Assembly (NCBI GenBank): GCA_964568875.1
Contig: CAZMSH010000007.1
Coordinates: 62,001 to 126,000 of the forward strand
Source: SLNP01 sp964568875
GTDB lineage: Bacteria; Bacteroidota; Bacteroidia; Bacteroidales; VadinHA17
DNA length: 64,000 nt
Reading direction: 5' to 3'
The first letter of the stretch is position 1. Every line of letters starts with the position of its first letter. Both the position numbers and the translations under genes were made by a program. This document shows, in pieces, positions 27,001-36,625 of this stretch. The notes under the pieces are model-generated. The model made no database searches, was not told the DNA's origin, and saw only the letters and a program-made list of their open reading frames with translations.

Positions 27001-30000
27001 CGGCTACAGGCGGAACATGGTCATCATCGGCTGGTGGAACATTTATCCCCAACGCTACAACATTGAATGCCACATGGCAGCCACCTGCAGCGTACTCTGG
27101 CACAGCAACCCTGACTCTTACAACCAGCGGCGGTTCCTGCGGCGCAGATACCGACAGCAAAACTCTGGTCGTGAATCCCAATGCAACCATCACTCTTACT
27201 TCAGGCAGCAGTACACAAACACTCTGTCAGGGTAATTCAATAACCAATATTGTCTATTCAATTGGTGGTGGAGGAACCGGGGCCGGGATTACCGGCCTGC
27301 CAGCAGGCGTGACAGGTGTATACAGCGGCGGACTATTTACCATCAGCGGAACACCCTCAGTGACAGGTACGTTCAACTATACGGTCACGACAACCGGTAC
27401 CTGCACCCAGACATCAGCAAACGGTACCATCACCGTCAATCCTAACGCCACAATAACCCTCACTTCGGGCAGCAGCACACAGACAGTATGCATGGGCAGC
27501 GCAATCACCAATATTGTCTATACCATCGGTGGCGGGGGAACCGGGGCCGGGGTTACAGGCCTGCCGGCCGGTGTCACCGGATCATACAGCGGAGGACAAT
27601 TCACAATCAGCGGAACCCCGACGGTGGCAGGCACCTTCCCGTTTACCTTTACTACCACCGGAACATGCACCCAGGCTTCTGCCGGAGGAACCATAACCTC
27701 AGTATCGGTGGCAGCTCCCACAGTAGGTGCAATAACCCAGCCCACCTGCGATGTGGCAACGGGCAGCGTTGTGCTCAGCGGCCTGCCTTCGGGTACCTGG
27801 ACAATCAATCCGGGCAGCATAACAGGGTCGACAACAAGCCGAACAATAACCGGACTGACCTCAGGGTCATATAACTTTACGGTAACCAACTCAATCGGTT
27901 GCGTATCTCCACCCTCTGAGACGGTTACAATTAATCCCCAACCCGCCACACCAACTGCCCCCGTTGTTGAATCCATCACCCAACCTTCATGCAATGTTTC
28001 AACCGGAAGCGTGATATTAACAGGACTGCCGGCAACGGGCACCTGGACACTTACACGTTCTCCGGGCGGAACCACAACAACAGGCTCCGGAACAAGCACA
28101 ACAATAACAGGCCTGACTTCAGCAACAACATATACATTTACTGTGAGGAATGAGGACGGCTGTACTTCTCCGTCATCAAATAATGTAGTTATTAATGCAC
28201 AGCCACCTACTCCTTCGGCACCTGTAATAGGTTCAATAATTCAACCTACATGTACCGAAGCCACGGGTAGCATTACAATTACGGGTCTTCCCTCTTCAGG
28301 GACATGGACACTTATACAATATCCGGGGGGTGCCACAACAAGCGGAAGTGGTACAAGCATCACTCTTTCAGGCATCCCTCCGGGTATTTATAACTACTCG
28401 GTTACCAATTCATTCGGATGTACCTCTGTCGTTTCAGACAACGCCACGGTAAATGCTCAGCCTCCGACACCAACGGCTCCAACCGTGGGTACCATTACCC
28501 ATCCAACCTGTACAGAATCAACTGGCAGTGTTGTACTGAACAACCTGCCATCAGGTTCGTGGACAATCACGAGGTCGCCAGGAGGTAATACCTATACCGG
28601 ATCAACAACCTCCTATACGGTAACAGGTCTTGCTTCAGAATCCTATACCTTTACCGTAACCAACTCATTTGGATGTACTTCACCATCGTCATCTAATGTT
28701 GTGATTAACGTTCCGCCACCAATACCAGCAGCTCCGGTCATCGGCACCATTACCCATCCTACATGCACAGAGGCTACCGGAACCGTGGCGCTCAGCGGAT
28801 TGCCTTCATCGGGCACATGGACTCTTACGCGTAATCCGGGCGGTTCAACCACGACCGGCTCCGGTTCCACCTATACCGCAACGGAAATTCCGGCAGGCAC
28901 ATGGTCTTTTACTGTTGAAAACCAGCAGGGTTGCATATCTGTGTCCTCGGCCAGCTTTACTGTAAATGCCCAGCCACCGACACCCTCGGTTCCGACCCAG
29001 ACAGTTGATTGTTCTCTTGGGGCAGGCAATGCTGTTATTACTGTGACCAGTCCGACCGGAGGAGGAATCGAATACAGCCTTAATGGAGGAGCGTTCCAGA
29101 CGAGTAACATCTATACCGGGGTGGCCAATGGTACATACACCATAACTGTGAGGAACTCCTCAGGTTGTACCAGCACAGGCAGTTCTTTCTCAGTTTCATG
29201 CGGCTGTGCTGCTATTCCGTCAGTGACGCTCAGCAGTACCAGCGGAAGTACCTGTGGTACCTCGCCGATAACAATAAGCGGTAACACCTTCACTAATGCA
29301 ACACGTGTAAATATCACACAGGATGGAGCCGGTACGGTTAACCCAACCAGTTCGACTACATCGCCGTTCTCGTTTACCTACACGCCGGCTGCTGCTGATG
29401 CAGGCAGAACCGTTACAATAACTATTACTACTGATAACCCACTGGGTTCGCCCTGTTCCCCGGCAACAGCGACATATACGCTTACAGTAAATACTATTCC
29501 AACAGCTCCGGTAGTGAGCACCATTACCCATCCGACATGTTCAGTATCTACTGGTAGTGTGGTACTTAGTGGTTTACCAGCGGGCTCGTGGACTATTACC
29601 AGGAGTCCGGGAGGAAACACCACCACCGGATCAGGTACAAGTGCGACTATCAGCGGGTTGGCTGCAAATACCTACACCTTTACTGTAACATCAGCTGCAG
29701 GCTGTGTATCACCGTCTTCGGCGAATGTCACAATCAATCCACAGCCACCAACGCCGTCGGCGCCGGAAATTGGTACAACCACCCAACCGACATGTGCTGT
29801 TTCAACCGGCAGTGTGACTCTTACCGGATTGCCATCGTCGGGTACATGGACTGTTACAAGGTCACCCGGAGGAACAACTACCCCAGGGTCAGGAACATCA
29901 ACCACTATTACGGCTATTCCTGCCGGTTCGTATACTTTTACCGTTACCAACGAGTTTGGCTGCGTATCGCCACCTTCTGCCAGTGTTACTATTAATACAC

Positions 30001-33000
30001 AGCCTGTAACACCTTCAGCACCGCTTGTCGGGACAATCACCCCACCATCATGCGGTGTGCCTACCGGAAGTGTCGTTCTTTCGGGTCTGCCGTCTGGAAA
30101 CTGGGTTCTTATCCGCTATCCCGGGGCTGATGAACTTAACGGTAGTGGCTCCAGCACTACTATTGCCGGCCTGCCTCCGGGTACATACAACTATACTGTC
30201 ACCAACGATCAGGGATGCACATCAGGATTGTCATCAAACGTTGTCATAACAAGGGCTCTTGTAGTACCTGAGGTTCCGTCGGTGGTATCCATTACCCAGC
30301 CTGCCTGTGATGTACCTACGGGAAGTGTGGTACTGAGCAACCTGCCTTCAGGAAACTGGACTCTTACGAGGTCCCCTGACGGCGTCACAAGAAATGGCTC
30401 GGGTACAACAGCTACTCTCACAGGTATTCCAGCCGGCACTTATACATTTACTGTTACCAACAGCGACGGATGTACCTCGGGTGCAACGTCTGATGTTGTC
30501 ATCAATACACAACCTGCAACCCCGACGCCTCCCGTAGTGGGCACGGTCACTCAGCCTACCTGCTCCGTTTCAACCGGGAGCGTCGGGTTTAGCGGGTTGC
30601 CTTCTACCGGTACGTGGATTCTGACCCGTCATCCTGACGGTCAGACCACAACCGGTACAGGCACAACCAGAACAGTTTCCGGAATACCGCCGGGCACCTA
30701 CACTTTTTCTGTAAGGAATGCTGACGGATGCACCTCTTCGATGAGCACTTCAGTTACCATTAACCCGCAGCCTGTCACTCCTTCAGCTCCTGTTATAGGT
30801 GACGTGACTCAGCCAACATGCAATGTGTCAACCGGAAGTATTGAACTAACAGGATTACCTGCATCAGGAGAATGGACCCTTACCCGCAGTCCGGGTTCAG
30901 TAACCACTTCCGGGTTTGGATCATCCGTAATAATTTCAGGGTTGACGGCCAACACCTACACATTTACAGTAAGGAATGCTGACGGTTGCACCTCGGCGTC
31001 ATCGGCGAGCGTTACCATTAATGCACAGCCACCAACACCTGCAGCTCCTGTTGTGGGAACAATTACCCAGCCCACCTGTACAGTCGGTACCGGAAGTGTT
31101 GTACTCAGTGGTCTTCCTTCGGGCACATGGACTCTGACCCGTTTCCCCGGACGGGTAACCACTACCGGTTCTGGCAGCAGTACGACAATATCAGGTCTTG
31201 CTCCCGGAGAATACAACTATACTGTTACCAACCAGTTTGGCTGTGAATCAGCAGCATCGGCTACGGTAAGAATTAATGCCCAGCCTCCTACTCCGCCTGC
31301 ACCTCTGGTGTCAGTAGATTGTTCACAAGGGTATGGTAATGCTGTTGTGACGGTAACCAGTCCGACAGGCACAGGCTATACGTACAGGCTTGATGGCGGC
31401 AGTTTCCAGACCAGCAATATTTTCACCTCTGTTGCCAATGGAAATCATACCGTTACTGTCCGCAACTCTTCAGGGTGTACTACCACCGGATCAACATTCT
31501 CGGTCAACTGCGGATGTGTCAATCCGCCTGCGGTGACCCTAAGTGCAACAAGCGGCAGCACATGCGGCACTTCACCGGTTACTGTAAGCGGCAACACATT
31601 CGGGGGCAGCGCCACCAGTGTATCAATAACAGAAAACGGAGGAGGAACTGTTACCCCTGCCTCCAGCACAGCTTCACCATTCAGCTTCACCTACACACCT
31701 GTGGCTGCTGATGCAGGAAAGGTTATAACAATTACGGTTACCACCAATAATCCTGCCGGTTTCCCGTGTAGTGAGGCTACCGCAACATACTCACTGACGG
31801 TTAACTCAGTACCTGCTGCTCCAACAGTAACAGACCGGACTCATCCAACCTGTACGGTTGCTACAGGAAGCGTGGTTCTCAGCGGCCTGCCTTCCACAGG
31901 TGAATGGACACTTACGCGTTCTCCCGGAGGCAATACATATACAGGAACCGGCACCAGTACCACAGTTACGGGTCTGGCCTCAGGAACATATACTTTCACC
32001 GTAACCAATGCTTTCGGTTGTACTTCAGCTTCCTCGGCAAATGTGGTTATTAATCCTCAGCCACCGACACCAACACCACCGGTGGTAGGGACAATTACCC
32101 ATCCGACCTGTGCCGTTGCAACTGGCAGTGTTGCGCTGAGCGGTTTGCCGTCGACAGGGACATGGACAATTACAAGGTCCCCGGGAGGAGCAATCACCAC
32201 CGGAACCGGAACCACGAGAACCATAACAGGACTGCTGCCGGGAACCTACACTTTTACGGTGACTAATTCATCAGGTTGTACGTCAGCTTCTTCGGCACAG
32301 GCGGTGATCAATGCCCAGCCTGTGACACCCACTGCTCCGCTTATCGGGCCAATCACACACCCGACATGTTCGGATGCTACGGGCAGCCTTATAGTGAACG
32401 GATTGCCTGCAACCGGAGAATGGACACTTATTCTCTATCCCGGAGGAGCATTATATAACGGAACAGGAACAACTACGACTGTGACTTCACTGACTGCAGG
32501 CACATATAATTTCGCGGTGACAAATGATCAGGGCTGTACCTCGGTGGCATCATCCAATGCGGTCATCAACCCGCAACCTCCGACACCAACAGCACCTGTA
32601 GTGGGAACAATTACCCATCCGACACTTACAGTGTTAACAGGAAGTGTTGTGTTGAGTGGTCTGCCGTCAAGCGGTACATGGACACTCACAAGACAGCCTG
32701 ATAATGTTCTGCTGTCAGGTACAGGTACAACACGAACGATAACAGGGATCAACCCGGGTACCTACACCTTTACGGTAATGAATTCGTTCGGATGTACTTC
32801 ACTGCCATCAGCTAATGTGGTCATAAATGCAATACCAGGCGCTCCGGTACTCGTTATCAATAACCCTGCAACCGTTTGCTCGCCGGAAACAGTTGATCTG
32901 ACATCAACAGCAATAACTGAGGGTTCTGACGAGGGCCTTACATTCACCTACTGGTCCGATGCGGATGCTACAATTCCATATTCAACACCTGAGACAGCTA

Positions 33001-33590
33001 CTGAGGGAACCTGGTATATCATGGGAACGACTACAGCCGGTTATTCAACAATCAAGCCTGTGGTGGTTACGGTAGACCAGAGGCCTGTGGCAGATGCCGG
33101 TCCCGACCAGGTACTGGAGTATGTTTTCCAGGCGACGCTTAATGCTGTTCCTGTGGCCGGCGCTGCAGGGGTATGGACAATTGAGACAGGTACAGGTATC
33201 TTTGGCAATGAAACTGATCCGGGAACCACCGTAACAGATTTATCCCTCGGAACCAACGAGTTTACATGGACAATCACCTTCGGGGTCTGTCCGCCCATCA
33301 GCGATGTTGTTACGATAATAGTCAACGATCTGGTTGTACCTACTCTTATCACACCCAATATTGATGGCAGAAATGACTACTTCGTTCTTAGAGGCCTTGA
33401 GACACTTGGCAAGACAGAGCTTATCATTTTTGACAGAAGGGGAGCCCAGGTCTATATGAACAGCGATTATGACAACAGCTGGGATGGTGTGGATAAGAAC
33501 GGCAAACCCCTGCCTGATGACACTTACTTCTTTGTTATCAGAAGTGCCAACGGGAAAACAATAAATGGTTATATCGTAATTAGGCGTTAA
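24078..33590 (+). CDS. giant SprB-like adhesin with T9SS type B (gliding-motility-associated) C-terminal domain
   Basis: This is a 3170-residue surface protein. A signal peptide (1-20) leads to a GNGLEHMN domain (25-150) and an Ig-like CSNPPTLTL module. A fibronectin III-like domain follows (about 325-415), then PKD-like repeats (about 425-1030) and two 'ATITLTSGSSTQT' domains (about 1032-1205). The main array (about 1208-2917) has 16 SprB-type repeats with the core IT-x-PTC...TGSVVLSGLPS. It is broken twice by a CS module plus an Ig-like module (near 1640-1808 and 2411-2578). The last 85 residues (ITPNIDGRNDYF, LIIFDRRGAQVY, WDGVDKNGKPLPDDTYFFVI) are a type B CTD. Known relatives include gliding adhesin SprB. 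A PorP/SprF gene follows after one base. Confidence 0.93.
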   Translation: MKKVLIFLIFVVFSIIELQSQTCFTTNWTGNGLEHMNIYVTKATVNGVNMIPGDEIGVFDGNDCVGVGVLIEELTGGAIYLQIRASWDDPETPIKDGFTIGNPISFRQCINGGTQIITNVTANFTTGNGLFSTRGTAVVELSGINECSNPPTLTLGSTSGSTCETTSVTVTGNQFGGSAENVSITTNGTGSVTPVTTGSSPFSFTYTPAVADIGNTVTITLTTDNPLGSPCAAATATYTLSVNAIPTITSTTPSSRCGTGTVTLGATASIGTVNWYDSSTEGNLLGTGTTFTTPSISSTTNYYVGATNNGCPTATRTEVTATVNPLPATPTAVSGSNADCDQFTANWQAADHATSYRLDVSVSNTFSSFVTGYQDRNVGNVTSFDVTGLTAGTTYYYRVRAVNSCGVSLNSSTITYATSPPAPGQPGLITGETEQCPAQSGQIYSVAEVTNATSYLWSVPTGWTINSGQGTRTISVTTGSAGQNGDISVIASNSCGSSAARTLAVTVNPLPAQPGDFTTSTATVCQGATSVVYTVPNDPTVTYNWSYGGTGATINGTGNSITINYSTSATSGTLSVTATNSCGTSDPRTLAIAVNPLPTQPGAFTTSTATVCQGATGVVYTVPNDPSVTYNWTYSGSGATITGSTNSVTINYSNTATSGTLSVTASNSCGTSAARTLAITVNPLPAAAGTITGTATVCQGTAGVSYSVPAIANASSYEWVYTGTGATINGNTNSITIDFGTTATSGNLTVRGVNGCGNGTTSANYAITVNPLPAAAGTITGTSTVCQGVTGVAYSVPAIANASSYIWSYSGTGATISGTTNNITINFAANATSGNLTVRGSNGCGNGTVSANYAITVNPLPTQPGAFTTSTATVCQGATGVVYTVPNDPSVTYNWTYSGSGATITGSTNSVTINYSNTATSGTLSVTASNSCGTSAARTLAITVNQLPTANAGAALAAICQGGTSAPLGGSVGGSATGGTWSSSAGGTFIPNATTLNATWQPPAAYSGTATLTLTTSGGSCGADTDSKTLVVNPNATITLTSGSSTQTLCQGNSITNIVYSIGGGGTGAGITGLPAGVTGVYSGGLFTISGTPSVTGTFNYTVTTTGTCTQTSANGTITVNPNATITLTSGSSTQTVCMGSAITNIVYTIGGGGTGAGVTGLPAGVTGSYSGGQFTISGTPTVAGTFPFTFTTTGTCTQASAGGTITSVSVAAPTVGAITQPTCDVATGSVVLSGLPSGTWTINPGSITGSTTSRTITGLTSGSYNFTVTNSIGCVSPPSETVTINPQPATPTAPVVESITQPSCNVSTGSVILTGLPATGTWTLTRSPGGTTTTGSGTSTTITGLTSATTYTFTVRNEDGCTSPSSNNVVINAQPPTPSAPVIGSIIQPTCTEATGSITITGLPSSGTWTLIQYPGGATTSGSGTSITLSGIPPGIYNYSVTNSFGCTSVVSDNATVNAQPPTPTAPTVGTITHPTCTESTGSVVLNNLPSGSWTITRSPGGNTYTGSTTSYTVTGLASESYTFTVTNSFGCTSPSSSNVVINVPPPIPAAPVIGTITHPTCTEATGTVALSGLPSSGTWTLTRNPGGSTTTGSGSTYTATEIPAGTWSFTVENQQGCISVSSASFTVNAQPPTPSVPTQTVDCSLGAGNAVITVTSPTGGGIEYSLNGGAFQTSNIYTGVANGTYTITVRNSSGCTSTGSSFSVSCGCAAIPSVTLSSTSGSTCGTSPITISGNTFTNATRVNITQDGAGTVNPTSSTTSPFSFTYTPAAADAGRTVTITITTDNPLGSPCSPATATYTLTVNTIPTAPVVSTITHPTCSVSTGSVVLSGLPAGSWTITRSPGGNTTTGSGTSATISGLAANTYTFTVTSAAGCVSPSSANVTINPQPPTPSAPEIGTTTQPTCAVSTGSVTLTGLPSSGTWTVTRSPGGTTTPGSGTSTTITAIPAGSYTFTVTNEFGCVSPPSASVTINTQPVTPSAPLVGTITPPSCGVPTGSVVLSGLPSGNWVLIRYPGADELNGSGSSTTIAGLPPGTYNYTVTNDQGCTSGLSSNVVITRALVVPEVPSVVSITQPACDVPTGSVVLSNLPSGNWTLTRSPDGVTRNGSGTTATLTGIPAGTYTFTVTNSDGCTSGATSDVVINTQPATPTPPVVGTVTQPTCSVSTGSVGFSGLPSTGTWILTRHPDGQTTTGTGTTRTVSGIPPGTYTFSVRNADGCTSSMSTSVTINPQPVTPSAPVIGDVTQPTCNVSTGSIELTGLPASGEWTLTRSPGSVTTSGFGSSVIISGLTANTYTFTVRNADGCTSASSASVTINAQPPTPAAPVVGTITQPTCTVGTGSVVLSGLPSGTWTLTRFPGRVTTTGSGSSTTISGLAPGEYNYTVTNQFGCESAASATVRINAQPPTPPAPLVSVDCSQGYGNAVVTVTSPTGTGYTYRLDGGSFQTSNIFTSVANGNHTVTVRNSSGCTTTGSTFSVNCGCVNPPAVTLSATSGSTCGTSPVTVSGNTFGGSATSVSITENGGGTVTPASSTASPFSFTYTPVAADAGKVITITVTTNNPAGFPCSEATATYSLTVNSVPAAPTVTDRTHPTCTVATGSVVLSGLPSTGEWTLTRSPGGNTYTGTGTSTTVTGLASGTYTFTVTNAFGCTSASSANVVINPQPPTPTPPVVGTITHPTCAVATGSVALSGLPSTGTWTITRSPGGAITTGTGTTRTITGLLPGTYTFTVTNSSGCTSASSAQAVINAQPVTPTAPLIGPITHPTCSDATGSLIVNGLPATGEWTLILYPGGALYNGTGTTTTVTSLTAGTYNFAVTNDQGCTSVASSNAVINPQPPTPTAPVVGTITHPTLTVLTGSVVLSGLPSSGTWTLTRQPDNVLLSGTGTTRTITGINPGTYTFTVMNSFGCTSLPSANVVINAIPGAPVLVINNPATVCSPETVDLTSTAITEGSDEGLTFTYWSDADATIPYSTPETATEGTWYIMGTTTAGYSTIKPVVVTVDQRPVADAGPDQVLEYVFQATLNAVPVAGAAGVWTIETGTGIFGNETDPGTTVTDLSLGTNEFTWTITFGVCPPISDVVTIIVNDLVVPTLITPNIDGRNDYFVLRGLETLGKTELIIFDRRGAQVYMNSDYDNSWDGVDKNGKPLPDDTYFFVIRSANGKTINGYIVIRR
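25855..26095 (+). repeat. 241-bp identical direct repeat, copy 1
   Basis: Every base of 25855-26095 recurs at 26644-26884, an offset of 789 bases (263 residues). The flanking units have diverged, so this block was copied recently. Confidence 0.88.
26644..26884 (+). repeat. 241-bp identical direct repeat, copy 2
   Basis: This is the second copy of the block at 25855-26095, inside the same PKD-like array and in the same reading frame. Confidence 0.88.
27700..32830 (+). repeat. array of 16 SprB-like repeats with two spacer modules
   Basis: Sixteen units of roughly 80-85 residues carry a TxPTC-type motif (variants PSC and PAC), TGSV-x-LSGLP, an aromatic W strand and GCTS. The sixteenth unit has lost the cysteine (THPTLTV). 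The spacer pairs split the units 5, 7 and 4. The copies differ at many codon third positions, so most duplications are old. Confidence 0.85.
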
Positions 33591-33591
33591 T

Positions 33592-34509
33592 ATGAAAAGG
33601 ATTGCAAAAACTATGTTCTGGCTGCTGATGCCAGTTGCCATATCAGCACAAATTACACCTGTCACAAGTCAGTATGTTCTTAATCCTCTTTCGATTAATG
33701 CAGCTTATGCAGGAAACCGGGGGGCTCTTAATGCTGCGATTTTTTACCGCAATCAGTGGGTAGGAGTTCCCGGTTCCCCCGAAACCATGACACTGGCAAT
33801 TGATGCTCCCTTTGCAGACTCTAAAGTAGGCCTCGGCCTTATAATTGCCAACGACAAGATAGGTGTCACGAAACAGACGCATTTTAATTCCTACTATTCA
33901 TACAAGATAAATATGGGTGCGGGAGACCTCTCTCTTGGCCTCGGTGCCGGAATAGTAACCACTAATACGACATGGTCTGACCTTATTGTTCTTGATCCGG
34001 GAGATGAAATGTATCTTGTTGACTCGAAGGTGTTGGTTGTTCCCGACTTCAATTTCGGGGTATACTACAGCCAGGAGAGCTTTTTCGCAGGGTTTTCAAT
34101 ACCAAGGCTGCTGGGTCACCAGTTCGACAAGGATAAAAACAAATACACCCTGAAGTTCAAGCCTGCTGATTACATATACAATTTCAATGTCGGATACCTT
34201 GTGAAGATGGGCGAGAAATGGAAATTACTCCCTTCCACGCTGGTAACCCTTTCAGCAGGAGAGAAGATACTTTTCGATATCAATGCCCACCTGAACTATG
34301 CAGACAGGGTCTGGGTTGGCTTTTCCTACCGGAACAGCCGTTCAGTGGTTAGTCTGTTGCAGGTTCAGCTAAGCAATCAGTTGAAGGTCGCATACTCATA
34401 TGATTATGATATCGGAAACCTGGGCAGATACAGCAACGGGTCCCATGAAGTAATGCTGAGATATGAATTTACCTACAGGGTAGATGTAACTAATCCGCTG
34501 ATATTCTGA
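33592..34509 (+). CDS. PorP/SprF family T9SS membrane protein (copy 2)
   Basis: A signal peptide (residues 1-19, ending ISAQ) is followed by VTSQYVLNPLSINAAYAGNRGAL, the PorP/SprF signature. NQWVGVPGSPETMTLAIDAP then matches the conserved 'RxQWxGxxGxPxTxxxxxxxP' segment. The 305 residues fit the normal outer-membrane barrel length. It starts one base after the stop of the giant type B adhesin, so the two are co-translated or at least co-transcribed. Each type B adhesin usually has such a partner, needed for its secretion or surface attachment. This copy is closer to the typical family pattern than the divergent copy at 18028. Confidence 0.93.
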   Translation: MKRIAKTMFWLLMPVAISAQITPVTSQYVLNPLSINAAYAGNRGALNAAIFYRNQWVGVPGSPETMTLAIDAPFADSKVGLGLIIANDKIGVTKQTHFNSYYSYKINMGAGDLSLGLGAGIVTTNTTWSDLIVLDPGDEMYLVDSKVLVVPDFNFGVYYSQESFFAGFSIPRLLGHQFDKDKNKYTLKFKPADYIYNFNVGYLVKMGEKWKLLPSTLVTLSAGEKILFDINAHLNYADRVWVGFSYRNSRSVVSLLQVQLSNQLKVAYSYDYDIGNLGRYSNGSHEVMLRYEFTYRVDVTNPLIF

Positions 34510-34579
34510 TTAATAAGCTACATGAGGTGTTTGTCAGTCTCGGATGCACTTTAATTGGCAGACATTAAAATATTAACTA

Positions 34580-35671
34580 TCAGGGTAGTATAGCCATTAT
34601 CTTCTGCCACATTTCATTATGGAATGTTACCGGTACCAGGCTGGAACCGGGGGCTTCTCCCATTCGTACAACAACCAGGTTAAGAGAGGGTACTACATTG
34701 ACGAACTGACCGTTCTTTCCCATTGCTGCAAACATATCGGAAGGAGCTGCGGGAGCCATCGAAATATCAAATGGAGTTGCAAGTCCCGGATAGATAATTG
34801 AGCTTTTACCGTTGAGCCACCAGAGATAACCGTAGGAGAGATTCAGGGACTGAGAAGTTGTTACCATTGCGTCGAAATAGTCGCTGTCAGTCATTACTTC
34901 CTGGTCGTCCCATTTGCCTTTGTTAAGGATAAGCAGTCCGAAACGCGCCGCATCGCGTGCAGTACTGTAGTAGACATTATTGTAGTCTCCCGTCCGTATC
35001 CATGTGCCGCTCATTCCTGTTACAGCTTCGAGGCGGCTGTCTGTAAAGTTGTTATATGTGGTTCCGGCGGCGGCTGATATAACATCCTCAAGGAGTGTGT
35101 ATGGTGCGTTGTGGTAGTACCATTGTGTTCCGGCATCAGCTTTGTATACAAGGCATTGCGGTTCAGTGCAGTCAAGGTCAGGAACGTTGTAGTCCAGTCC
35201 TGTTGTCATTGTCAACTGATGCCTGATGGTTATCAGGGTTTCCTTATCAGCGGCCATGTTTGTCCAGCCAGCACCAAGGTATTCAGAGGACTTGTCATTT
35301 ATGCTTAGCAGTCCTTCCTGTTGTGCGATGCCTGTAAGAAATGTTGTTATGGTTTTTCCGGCAGAGGCCCAATACCATGCCGTTGACACGTCAAATGGAG
35401 CGTTGTTCAGAAGATTATTACCCCAGTATTGCTCTGCTGCAATACGGCCATCCTTCAGTATAATAAATGCCCTTGTACCGTTTTGTGAGAGGAAGGCCTT
35501 GAGCTCTGAAAGCATTGTTTCGTTCCACCCGAGCTCTTCAGGGGAGACAGTCTCCCATTCCTGGCTGTCAGTGGGAGGGAAGTAGAGCTGACCCTCCGGG
35601 TTCAGATCGCCGGTCTTTTTACAGCCAACGGCCACCAGAAGAAATAGTGCAATTGCAAGTAACCTCACCAT
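34580..35671 (-). CDS. serine hydrolase lipoprotein (class C beta-lactamase-like)
   Basis: The signal ends VAVGC (cysteine residue 17), so the protein is lipid-anchored. In the beta-lactamase-type fold the nucleophile motif is SAGK in WASAGKTITTF (S-x-x-K, about residue 108) and the second motif is YHN in WYYHNAPYT. The third motif (normally K/H-x-G) is not obvious; GKNGQ near residue 315 may stand in. Family members include esterases, D-aminopeptidases and penicillin-binding-like proteins, so the exact reaction is open. It is convergent with the PorP gene and has no tight operon partner. Confidence 0.85.
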   Translation of the reverse strand: MVRLLAIALFLLVAVGCKKTGDLNPEGQLYFPPTDSQEWETVSPEELGWNETMLSELKAFLSQNGTRAFIILKDGRIAAEQYWGNNLLNNAPFDVSTAWYWASAGKTITTFLTGIAQQEGLLSINDKSSEYLGAGWTNMAADKETLITIRHQLTMTTGLDYNVPDLDCTEPQCLVYKADAGTQWYYHNAPYTLLEDVISAAAGTTYNNFTDSRLEAVTGMSGTWIRTGDYNNVYYSTARDAARFGLLILNKGKWDDQEVMTDSDYFDAMVTTSQSLNLSYGYLWWLNGKSSIIYPGLATPFDISMAPAAPSDMFAAMGKNGQFVNVVPSLNLVVVRMGEAPGSSLVPVTFHNEMWQKIMAILP

Positions 35672-35743
35672 ATAACAAGATATTGACAGTAAAGTTAGTA
35701 AATCTGTAACGATAAATTGCCTGTTGCAATTTGTTACATGCCA

Positions 35744-36610
35744 TTAATGCTGTTGACGTAAGTTTTTAATTGTCAAGACAGAAGTAATAATGGCTGTAAG
35801 ATTGAATACAGGTATTATGAAGACTGACGGTATAATGTTAACTCCGTTAATGCCCATTGCTATTATTTTTGCCATCAGTGCAGCCATCAGGAATGAAAGA
35901 AATACGGTGTAGACCGGTACAAGCAAATACCCCAGAGGTCGCTTTTTTAGCAGCATAACGCCTGAAACTACAGCTATTGGAAGCAGTAACCCCAGATCGA
36001 GGCCCTGGACAATAAGAGTTGTGTAATGATTTAGCTCGTTTGGATAAAGCGTTCCGTCAACAATTGGCGGGACGATTACCCCCAACCATAGAAATGCTAT
36101 TGCAATAGCGTTGAAAATAAGAAAGCCTGCAGTAAATCTTAGCGGTGCTTTATTACTATACATATCAGGGAGAGCTTTGATATCAAAAGAAAGCAGCAGT
36201 TGTGCTAATGTAAAGAATGTAAGGCAGAGCAGTATCAGGTACGGAATAAACATTTCATTATACATGCCCATCGTAGTATAGAAGAGGTAAGTTACAAAGA
36301 AATAGCCTGTTACGCCTGTCAGGACAATTCTCGCCTTATATGAGCCCTTGAGAGCAAGTATCAGGGATATGACAAGGGCAGGAATGCCGGCAAAAAGTGT
36401 AATATAATCCTGTGCAATTCCCTGTATTGCAACATCTGCCGTCATATGTTTATAGAGGCCTTTACCGTATATTTCTACTGTATTACCTCTTATGGTCTCA
36501 TAATTGAATCTTCCCGGCCCCTCGTTGGTGAATATGCCTGTGGTGGTAGCTACAGATGAAAAAACTACTATGGCTACAATTAACGAAATAATAGTTCTGT
36601 TTTCTTTCAT
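35744..36610 (-). CDS. polytopic membrane protein of unknown function
   Basis: I do not recognise a named family. The 288 residues show about eight hydrophobic segments: an N-terminal one (SLIVAIVVFSSVATTTGIF), a long extracytoplasmic loop up to residue 65, then helices near 72-92, 97-117, 120-140, 160-182, 200-220, 228-250 and 258-280. No catalytic or transport motif stands out. It follows the DUF6544-like gene after 15 bases on the same strand, so the two probably work together or are at least co-expressed. Confidence 0.7.
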   Translation of the reverse strand: MKENRTIISLIVAIVVFSSVATTTGIFTNEGPGRFNYETIRGNTVEIYGKGLYKHMTADVAIQGIAQDYITLFAGIPALVISLILALKGSYKARIVLTGVTGYFFVTYLFYTTMGMYNEMFIPYLILLCLTFFTLAQLLLSFDIKALPDMYSNKAPLRFTAGFLIFNAIAIAFLWLGVIVPPIVDGTLYPNELNHYTTLIVQGLDLGLLLPIAVVSGVMLLKKRPLGYLLVPVYTVFLSFLMAALMAKIIAMGINGVNIIPSVFIIPVFNLTAIITSVLTIKNLRQQH

Positions 36611-36625
36611 TACTAAAAAGCTTAA

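Noticed and set aside
27518..28099. 193-codon antisense frame inside the giant adhesin
   Set aside because: Many similar antisense frames recur with the repeat period, so they are shadows of the codon pattern in the Thr/Gly-rich repeats.
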